NCBI GenBank assembly: GCA_002352665.1
Contig: DEIV01000023.1
Location: 1 to 11,989, forward strand
DNA from: Flavobacteriaceae bacterium UBA2765
GTDB taxonomy: Bacteria > Bacteroidota > Bacteroidia > Flavobacteriales > Flavobacteriaceae
Reading direction: 5' to 3'
DNA length: 11,989 bases
A program made the position numbers and the translations under genes. Of the stretch, positions 6,225 through 11,989 are shown piece after piece; within the stretch, counting starts at the first letter, position 1, and each line of letters begins with the position of its first letter. Under the pieces are notes generated by a model. The model saw only the letters and a list, made by a program, of their open reading frames with translations, had not been told where the DNA came from and ran no database searches.

Positions 6225-7028
6225 ATGGGGAAACAGAATTATTTATGCTTGATATTTATACAGATACTTGTAATAACAGGATATGCTCAAAAAGAAACAA
6301 TAAATAAAGAATACAATGCTTTAATTACTGATAGACCAGATCAAACCGAATCGTCAGTATTAGTACCAAAACGATTTTTACAAGTTGAAACAGGTACATT
6401 TTACGAATCACTAGAACTTAATAATATCAAAACTAAAACTACTACATTTAACACCACTTTGTTGCGTTATGGACTGTTAGATAATTTAGAATTAAGAGTA
6501 GGATTTAGTAATTCTGAAGTAAAACAAGAGTTTCAGGGTAATAACTTAAACAATGTAGCAAGTGGATTTTCACCTTTGGCCATTGGTGTAAAAATTGGAG
6601 TTACTGAAGAAAAAGGTTTCTTACCCGAAATCGCTTTTTTAAGTCATGTAAATTTCCCTTTTTTAGCATCGCAAGATTTTAAAACCAAGAGTACCGGTAT
6701 AGATTTTAGATTTTCATTTGCACATACTCTGAGTGAAAAATCGAGTTTAGGGTATAATATGGGTATGGATTGGGATGGAGACATTACAACTGCGAATTAT
6801 GTCTATACTATCGCCTACGGTTATAGTATTTCAGATAAAGTTGGTGCGTTTATAGAGATTTATGGAGATTTGCCGGAAGACAGTCATTTTAATCATTTTT
6901 GGGATACAGGCTTGACCTATTTGATAAGTGATACTATTCAATTAGATATTTCTGGAGGAACAGGGTTGAGTAAAAACATTCAGGATTTATATGTAAGTGC
7001 AGGAATAAGTTTTAGGTTACCTAAATAA
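6225..7028 (+). CDS. outer-membrane beta-barrel, Phenol_MetA_deg-like transporter family
   Basis: A 267-residue exported protein. Residues 1-21 form a signal peptide (hydrophobic LCLIFIQILVIT, probable cleavage after GYA). The mature chain begins with ITDRPDQTESS (D36-S43 region), a signature of the bacterial 'MetA-pathway of phenol degradation' barrel family. It then shows alternating polar/apolar strands rich in Gly, Tyr, Phe and Thr, as in a small outer-membrane barrel. The last residues are FRLPK and not the classical terminal aromatic. It starts 28 bases after the FeoB permease with no promoter element between, so it is likely the last gene of the iron cluster. That position suggests a role in letting Fe(II) or a related solute across the outer membrane, but the family is broadly annotated and the substrate is unproven. 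Confidence 0.75.
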   Translation: MGKQNYLCLIFIQILVITGYAQKETINKEYNALITDRPDQTESSVLVPKRFLQVETGTFYESLELNNIKTKTTTFNTTLLRYGLLDNLELRVGFSNSEVKQEFQGNNLNNVASGFSPLAIGVKIGVTEEKGFLPEIAFLSHVNFPFLASQDFKTKSTGIDFRFSFAHTLSEKSSLGYNMGMDWDGDITTANYVYTIAYGYSISDKVGAFIEIYGDLPEDSHFNHFWDTGLTYLISDTIQLDISGGTGLSKNIQDLYVSAGISFRLPK

Positions 7029-7126
7029 AGACGTTCAAACACATAAATAATGATTAAAAATATTGCAATTGGTTACCTTGTAAGTTGAAAAAAGTTACAT
7101 ATCCTGAATCTTTCATCTAATAGTCT

Positions 7127-7157
7127 TTTGTAGTTGTATTGATAATATTGTATTTTG
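7127..7157 (+). promoter_or_regulatory. probable promoter of the AddA-like gene
   Basis: TTTG (7127-7130) is followed after 20 bases by TATTTTG (7151-7157), one base short of the TAnnTTTG consensus. The spacing suits a Bacteroidota -33/-7 pair, and the leader to the GTG at 7173 would be about 10 bases. No terminator for the preceding gene is visible in 7029-7126. Confidence 0.35.
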
Positions 7158-7172
7158 TATTAAATTCGTATT

Positions 7173-10100
7173 GTGCAAAATCCATCTACTTTTCAAGTTT
7201 ATAACGCTTCTGCGGGTAGCGGTAAAACCTTTACTTTAGTTAAAGAATATTTAAAGATATTACTTCAAACAGCCGAATCAAGTAGGTTTCAAAATATTTT
7301 AGCAGTAACTTTTACCAATAAGGCGGCAGCTGAGATGAAAGAACGCGTAATTGAAAATCTTCGTACTTTTGCTAAACCGGAAATCCTCAAACAGAAGTCA
7401 GCTCTTTTTACAGCTATAGAAAATGATTTTCTAGAAAACAATATCGCCGTAAATGATGTGCTTATCCATCAAAGAGCAAAAAAAATATTACATGCTATTC
7501 TGCAAAATTATTCGGCATTCAATATCACTACTATTGATAGTTTTACCTACAGACTGATACGAAGTTTTGCTTTTGATCTAGGTTTATCTCTCAATTTTGA
7601 CGTTGAAATGGATGCCAAATCATTACTCAATGAAGCTGTAGACCAACTTATTTCAAAAATAGGAGAAGATAAAGCCCTTACCAAACTGTTAATAGATTTT
7701 TCCTTGCAGAAAACAGATGATGATAAGTCTTGGGACATTACCAGAGAGTTAAAAGAGATAGCACAAATATTACTCAATGAAAACGACACCATTCAAATAC
7801 AGAAAATTCAAGAAAAAAGAATAGAAGATTTTATCGATTTAAAAAATCAATTGTTTAAAAAACAAAAAAGTTTAGAAAATCAATTTACAGAATTAGGACG
7901 ACAGGGTTTAGAATTTATTGATAATTTACATATTGAATATAAAGATTTTTACTATTCACAATTTCCAAAACATTTTCAAAATTTAGTTTATAATGTTGAT
8001 AAATTGAGCTTTGATCTTACAAAAGGCCTGGCAAAAAGTATTGAAAATAATATTTTTTATACCAAGGGAAAACCTGAAGAAATAAAATCTAAAATTGACA
8101 GTATAGTTCCACAATTATCAACATTGTATTTTTCTTCGGAAGAACTATATCAGAAATATATATTAAACAAATTATTTTTATCAAACTTGATTCCCTTAGC
8201 AGTTTTAAGTCATATCAATAAAACGTTGAATGAATTGAAAGAAGAGAAGAATATCCGTTTAAATGCAGAGTTCAATCAGATGATCAGTAAGAATTTACAA
8301 GAACAACCCGCACCCTATATCTACGAGCGTATTGGCGAAAAATTCAAGCATTATTTTATTGATGAAATGCAAGATACCTCATTGTTGCAATGGCAAAACA
8401 TAATTCCGCTTATTCACAACGCATTGTCACAAGAAAATGCAGATCTGATGTTGGTTGGCGATACTAAGCAAGCCATATATCGATGGAGAGGTAGCGAGCC
8501 TGAACAGTTTTTGACTTTAACACAACATGGAGAATCTAAGGCCCATAATCCGTTTCATATTGATAAAAAATTAAAGTCTTTAGATACCAATTATAGAAGT
8601 TTTACTGAGATAATCAATTTTAATAATGGTTTCTTTAGACATATAGCTAATTTTTTTAATCGGCCTGATTATGCCGATTTGTATGTTAGAGAAAATCAAC
8701 AAAAATTCACAGAAAAGAAAGGTGGTTATGTGCAATTATCTTTTATTGAAGGCAATTTAACCGGCAATGAAAAAGAGCTGGCTTATGCAGAAAAAGTATT
8801 GGCAATTGTCAACAATGTAACTAATGATTTTCACCTGAATGAAATTTGTGTATTGACCAGAACACGAAATCAAGGTATTGTCATCGCTAATTTTTTAACG
8901 CAACATGGCATAGATATTATCAGTTCAGAAACGCTGTTGTTACAGAATTCTGAAAAGGTAAATTTTATGATAGATATGTTAACCTATCTTCAAAATAATA
9001 GCGATAAAGAAGCCAAATTAAACTTACTTTATTTCTTATATCACTATTTAAATATATCCGTTGATAAGCATTTGTTTTTTAAAAGTTTGATCAATGAACC
9101 TATTCGAGAATTTTTTAATGAATTCACTAAGTATAATGTTAATTTTGAGTATACAAGAGTAATGCAATTGTCTCTGTACGAAGGGGTTGAATATATGTTG
9201 AGAAGCTTTCATTTTAATGAAATTTCTGATGCGTATGTACAATTTTTTCTGAACGAAGTATTACTGTTTTCACAGAATAAATCGACTGATAGTAATGCTT
9301 TTTTGGAGTTTTGGAATGATAAAAAAGGCAAACTAAGTATTGTGGTACCAAAAGAAAAAAATGCCGTTCAAATTATGACCATTCATAAATCTAAAGGTTT
9401 AGAATTTCCTGTGGTTATTTTTCCATTCGATCTAGATATTTATAAAGATAGAGACCCAAAAGGATGGTACCCTATTGAAGATCCTTCAGCATTAAATAAC
9501 TTTGAAACTTTATTGATTAATTATAATAAATCTTTAGAAACATCAGGAAATATTGGGCAAGAGCTTTATGGGTCTTATCGTAACGAAAAAGAATTGGATA
9601 ATTTTAACCTATTATATGTTACATTTACAAGAGCGATTGAGCAATTGTACCTTGTTGCTGAACATAAAAAAATTAGTGGTAATCCTAAGACATCATCACA
9701 ATATTTAATTCATTATTTGCAAGATATCCAACAATGGAATGTCAGTAAATTTGAATATCATTTTGGATCTTCAATTAGAATATCTGAAAAGGCTTTAATA
9801 CCGAATGTGAGTCAAGAATTTGATCATGTATTAAGTACTTCTTGGCAATCTCATAATATTGCTATTGTGGCAAATTCAGCTTTGTTATGGGATGGTGATA
9901 TTGGTGATTCAATCATTTATGGAAATTTAATCCACGAATTAATGGCTCAAATAAAAACCGCCGATGATGTTGATGAAGTTATTGAAAAATATGTTTCGGT
10001 TGGTAAATTGATTGAAAGCAATATTGAAAATATTAAAAATGTGTTGTATAAAATAGTTATGCACCCTGACCTAAATGAATATTATCAACATAATAAAACG

Positions 10101-10334
10101 GTTTTAAATGAACGAGAAATTTTTAGCCAATCGGGTGAAATAGTTATTCCTGATAGATTGGTAATTAACAATCGAAATGAAGTGGTAATTATTGATTATA
10201 AAACAGGTAAATCTGACAAGAAATATCATAATCAACTTCATAATTATGGATTAACTGTTGAGCAGATGGGTTATAAAGTGATAAAAAAAGTTTTGGTTTA
10301 TGTTGGAGAAGTAATTAGTGTAGAGGAAGTTTAA
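7173..10334 (+). CDS. AddA/RecB-like UvrD-family helicase with C-terminal nuclease
   Basis: A 1053-residue superfamily 1A helicase-nuclease for double-strand-break end processing. Helicase motifs are complete: Walker A ASAGSGKT (12-19), VTFTNKAAAEMKER (45-58), ITTIDSFTYR (118-127), Walker B DEMQDT (397-402), VGDTKQAIYRWRG (428-440), MTIHKSKGLEFP (735-746) and VTFTRA (816-821). A RecB-type PD-(D/E)xK nuclease domain follows: H921-E922, D994 (PDR), D1008-x-K1010 (IIDYKTG) and QLHNY (1021-1025). The fusion of both activities matches AddA, which works with AddB; no AddB gene lies next to it. The start is GTG 7173: an in-frame TAA at 7161 closes the frame upstream, and any later start would cut the P-loop region. 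It is probably transcribed alone. Confidence 0.92.
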   Translation: MQNPSTFQVYNASAGSGKTFTLVKEYLKILLQTAESSRFQNILAVTFTNKAAAEMKERVIENLRTFAKPEILKQKSALFTAIENDFLENNIAVNDVLIHQRAKKILHAILQNYSAFNITTIDSFTYRLIRSFAFDLGLSLNFDVEMDAKSLLNEAVDQLISKIGEDKALTKLLIDFSLQKTDDDKSWDITRELKEIAQILLNENDTIQIQKIQEKRIEDFIDLKNQLFKKQKSLENQFTELGRQGLEFIDNLHIEYKDFYYSQFPKHFQNLVYNVDKLSFDLTKGLAKSIENNIFYTKGKPEEIKSKIDSIVPQLSTLYFSSEELYQKYILNKLFLSNLIPLAVLSHINKTLNELKEEKNIRLNAEFNQMISKNLQEQPAPYIYERIGEKFKHYFIDEMQDTSLLQWQNIIPLIHNALSQENADLMLVGDTKQAIYRWRGSEPEQFLTLTQHGESKAHNPFHIDKKLKSLDTNYRSFTEIINFNNGFFRHIANFFNRPDYADLYVRENQQKFTEKKGGYVQLSFIEGNLTGNEKELAYAEKVLAIVNNVTNDFHLNEICVLTRTRNQGIVIANFLTQHGIDIISSETLLLQNSEKVNFMIDMLTYLQNNSDKEAKLNLLYFLYHYLNISVDKHLFFKSLINEPIREFFNEFTKYNVNFEYTRVMQLSLYEGVEYMLRSFHFNEISDAYVQFFLNEVLLFSQNKSTDSNAFLEFWNDKKGKLSIVVPKEKNAVQIMTIHKSKGLEFPVVIFPFDLDIYKDRDPKGWYPIEDPSALNNFETLLINYNKSLETSGNIGQELYGSYRNEKELDNFNLLYVTFTRAIEQLYLVAEHKKISGNPKTSSQYLIHYLQDIQQWNVSKFEYHFGSSIRISEKALIPNVSQEFDHVLSTSWQSHNIAIVANSALLWDGDIGDSIIYGNLIHELMAQIKTADDVDEVIEKYVSVGKLIESNIENIKNVLYKIVMHPDLNEYYQHNKTVLNEREIFSQSGEIVIPDRLVINNRNEVVIIDYKTGKSDKKYHNQLHNYGLTVEQMGYKVIKKVLVYVGEVISVEEV

Positions 10335-10337
10335 GAA

Positions 10338-10382
10338 ATGGAATCCCCAAGTCCTAAATCCAAAGAAAAGGAGATGCTTTAA
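10338..10382 (+). other. 14-codon reading frame or intergenic repeat remnant
   Basis: Four bases after the helicase stop, an ATG opens a short frame reading MESPSPKSKEKEML before TAA. It has no promoter of its own. The DNA (TCCCCAAGTCCTAAATCC and onward) resembles the C/G-rich dispersed intergenic sequences common in Bacteroidota genomes, so it may be a decayed repeat and not a gene. That likeness is from memory and unverified. The rest of 10383-10496 shows no hairpin or other feature. Confidence 0.2.
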
Positions 10383-10496
10383 ATTTAATGGTTGTAATTC
10401 TTCTTTATAGATTCAGTACCGACAATATCTTAATTGATTAACTATTCTAAGTTGTAATATTGCCAACTCAAAGTACCATAGAGCCAAAATAAATAA

Positions 10497-10504
10497 TATA
10501 TTTG
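10497..10504 (+). promoter_or_regulatory. -7 promoter element TATATTTG of the cvpA-like gene
   Basis: An exact TAnnTTTG match 15 bases before ATG 10520; the expected leader is about 10 bases. Its final TTG (10502-10504) is in frame with the gene and could be miscalled as a start codon. A correctly spaced -33 TTG was not found. Confidence 0.6.
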
Positions 10505-10519
10505 CTAAAAATCAACCCT

Positions 10520-11029
10520 ATGAACACATTAGATATAATTCTTACGGCAATATTACTTTTCGGATTGGTGAGAGGTCTTATGAAAGGTTTTTTTGTTGAA
10601 GTAACTTCGTTAGTAGCGTTAGCTTTAGGTTTATATGGAGCGATTCATTTCTCTTATATAGCGGCTAATTATTTAAAAGACAGTGTGAGTTGGTCAGAAA
10701 AATATATACAGATAATCGCCTTTGCCATAACTTTTGTGATCATTGTAATTTTAATATCTTTTACAGGAAAAATACTTACAAAAATTGCAGATGCCGCGGC
10801 ATTAGGTATTGTAAATAAAATATTTGGTGCAGTTTTTGGGGTTTTGAAAATGGGATTAATTTTAAGTGTAGTATTGATTATTTTCAGCAAATTAAATAGG
10901 GCTTTACCTTTTGTAAGTGAAGCAAATTTGGAAGCATCAATACTGTATAAACCTGTAAAAAATATTGCACCAATGCTATTTCCTTCTATCTTACAGAAAG
11001 AATGGGAAGCGGTTAAAAAAAGCGAATAA
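10520..11029 (+). CDS. CvpA-family inner-membrane protein
   Basis: A 169-residue protein with four hydrophobic segments (about 4-23, 27-45, 63-86 and 99-123) and a charged C-terminal tail. The opening MNTLDIILTAILLFGLVRGLMKG, with a glycine-rich second helix, is typical of the CvpA family. In E. coli that family is linked to colicin V export and envelope stress tolerance; its molecular activity is not settled. The ATG at 10520 is preferred over TTG 10502 because the latter lies inside the promoter element and because family members begin at this MN-x-LD-I sequence. panB follows 62 bases downstream but has its own -7 box, so the two are at most partly co-transcribed. Confidence 0.85.
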   Translation: MNTLDIILTAILLFGLVRGLMKGFFVEVTSLVALALGLYGAIHFSYIAANYLKDSVSWSEKYIQIIAFAITFVIIVILISFTGKILTKIADAAALGIVNKIFGAVFGVLKMGLILSVVLIIFSKLNRALPFVSEANLEASILYKPVKNIAPMLFPSILQKEWEAVKKSE

Positions 11030-11044
11030 AATAAAATACCTAAA

Positions 11045-11052
11045 TATTTTTG
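11045..11052 (+). promoter_or_regulatory. panB: -7 promoter element TATTTTTG of panB
   Basis: An exact TAnnTTTG match in the cvpA-panB gap, 39 bases before ATG 11092. Its closing TTG (11050-11052) is in frame with panB and is not a credible start. No -33 TTG is seen; the region upstream is the A-rich end of the cvpA-like gene. Confidence 0.5.
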
Positions 11053-11091
11053 ACTTCAGTTTTCCATAGTCACAAACCAAACTTAATAAAC

Positions 11092-11910
11092 ATGTCAATA
11101 GCAAAAAAAGAATATAAAAGAATTACCACCAAATCTTTGGTGGAAATGAAACGTAATGGCGAAAAAATTGCCATGCTTACAGCATACGATTATACCATGG
11201 CAAAAATTGTAGATCATGCCGGAATTGATATTATTTTGGTAGGAGATTCTGCATCAAATGTTATGGCAGGTCATGAAACAACGTTACCCATTACTTTAGA
11301 TCAAATGATCTATCATGCATCTTCTGTTATTAGAGCCATAGAAAGATGTTTGGTAGTGGTAGATTTACCTTTTGGCAGTTACCAAGGCAATTCAAGAAAT
11401 GCACTTGAATCGGCTATAAGAATAATGAAAGAATCAGGGGCTCATTCTATAAAATTAGAAGGTGGTGAAGAAATAGCAGAATCTATAAGCAGAATATTAT
11501 CTGCTGGAATTCCGGTTATGGGGCATTTAGGTTTAACACCTCAATCCATTTATAAGTTTGGTACTTATACCGTAAGAGCAAAAGAAGATATAGAGGCAGA
11601 AAAGCTAAAAAAAGATGCTAAATTATTAGAAAAACTAGGATGTTTTGGATTGGTTCTAGAAAAAGTCCCGGCCAAATTAGCACAAGAAATTGCTGAAAGT
11701 ATTAGTATACCTGTTATTGGTATTGGTGCTGGGAGTGGTGTTGACGGACAAGTGCTGGTTATTCATGATATGCTAGGCATGACACATGAATTTAATCCAC
11801 GGTTTTTACGTCGTTATTTAGATTTATATTCTGAAATGGACGGGGCGTTTAAGAATTATATAAATGATGTTAAAAGTGGTGATTTTCCTAGTAATGAAGA
11901 ACAATATTAG
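11092..11910 (+). CDS. panB: 3-methyl-2-oxobutanoate hydroxymethyltransferase
   Basis: PanB transfers the hydroxymethyl group of 5,10-methylenetetrahydrofolate to 2-oxoisovalerate to make ketopantoate, the first committed step to pantothenate and CoA, in the cytoplasm. The 272-residue chain has the normal family length and a TIM-barrel pattern. Conserved residues align with E. coli PanB: Mg ligands D52 (VGDSASNVMAG), D91 (VVDLPFGSYQ) and E123 (KLEGG), substrate lysine K121, and catalytic E190 (LVLEKVPA). GHLGLTPQS (144-152) and IGIGAGSGVDGQVLVIHDM (209-227) are also typical. The start at ATG 11092 (MSIAKKEYKR) gives the expected N-terminus; a longer frame from TTG 11050 would add promoter-derived residues. 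No other pantothenate gene is in the window. A strong terminator follows. Confidence 0.97.
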   Translation: MSIAKKEYKRITTKSLVEMKRNGEKIAMLTAYDYTMAKIVDHAGIDIILVGDSASNVMAGHETTLPITLDQMIYHASSVIRAIERCLVVVDLPFGSYQGNSRNALESAIRIMKESGAHSIKLEGGEEIAESISRILSAGIPVMGHLGLTPQSIYKFGTYTVRAKEDIEAEKLKKDAKLLEKLGCFGLVLEKVPAKLAQEIAESISIPVIGIGAGSGVDGQVLVIHDMLGMTHEFNPRFLRRYLDLYSEMDGAFKNYINDVKSGDFPSNEEQY

Positions 11911-11917
11911 TTGCACT

Positions 11918-11950
11918 AAAAAAACCTCGCTTTAAGCGAGGTTTTTTTTT
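11918..11950 (+). terminator. bidirectional intrinsic terminator after panB
   Basis: CCTCGC (11925-11930) and GCGAGG (11936-11941) form a perfect stem with a TTTAA loop. It is extended by seven A before and a run of nine T after (11942-11950). The T-run serves the plus strand, and the A-run gives the same structure on the minus strand, fitting a convergent gene on the right. Confidence 0.93.
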
Positions 11951-11959
11951 GGTCTTATA

Positions 11960-11989
11960 TTATTCAGGCACTTTCATAAGTAAATAAAC
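11960..11989 (-). CDS. possible C-terminal end of a minus-strand gene (partial)
   Basis: Read on the minus strand from the window edge, an open frame gives VYLLMKVPE and then TAA (plus-strand TTA 11960-11962). It ends ten bases from a terminator that would work in both directions, which is the usual arrangement for convergent genes. Nine codons are too few to identify a product, and other frames cannot be excluded. Confidence 0.3.
   Translation of the reverse strand, partial: VYLLMKVPE

Noticed and set aside
7050..7088. 12-residue reading frame MIKNIAIGYLVS in the gap before the helicase gene
   Set aside because: Too short, with no promoter and no supporting feature.

Overview
The window looks like a stretch of ordinary chromosome from a marine-type Flavobacteriia (Bacteroidota). 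The evidence is strongly AT-rich DNA, A-rich rather than Shine-Dalgarno-like leaders, and repeated exact copies of the Bacteroidota -7 promoter element TAnnTTTG (52-59, 2249-2256 on the minus strand, 2305-2312, 10497-10504, 11045-11052). Protein families such as the DPHGDPIP-type DtxR regulators, a Phenol_MetA_deg-like barrel, CvpA and PanB fit the same group. No mobile element, CRISPR array, tRNA or rRNA gene was seen, and no gene-free stretch exceeds 300 bases.

Layout: (1) 78-965, two tandem TerB-like acidic helical proteins that are about half identical. (2) 1075-2229, a minus-strand class V PLP enzyme, convergent with the TerB pair and divergent from the next block. (3) 2327-7028, a five-gene plus-strand cluster: a DtxR-family regulator, a membrane-anchored DtxR-FeoA fusion, a FeoB G-domain protein, a separate FeoB membrane protein, and an outer-membrane beta-barrel. 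(4) 7173-10334, an AddA/RecB-like helicase-nuclease starting at GTG. (5) 10520-11029, a CvpA-family membrane protein. (6) 11092-11910, panB, followed by a strong hairpin terminator at 11918-11950. A few codons of a possible minus-strand gene reach the right edge.

The most interesting part is block 3, which reads as a rearranged ferrous-iron uptake system. Its genes overlap (ATGA at 2980-2983, 11 bases at 4004-4014) or lie 9-28 bases apart, so they are probably one transcript. Its promoter region carries a perfect 7+7 inverted repeat (2279-2298) placed over the expected -33 position, a good candidate operator for the DtxR protein encoded first. FeoA is not a free small protein here: it is the C-terminus of a membrane-tethered protein that still carries the DtxR metal ligands. 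FeoB is divided into GTPase and permease by two in-frame stops within a tandem GTTTAA GTTTAA. The outer-membrane barrel at the end could carry the metal across the second membrane. This functional picture is inference from domains and gene order.

Three genes (78, 10520, 11092) have an in-frame upstream TTG that is really the last three bases of their TAnnTTTG promoter. The ATG starts given here are therefore preferred over the longest reading frames.
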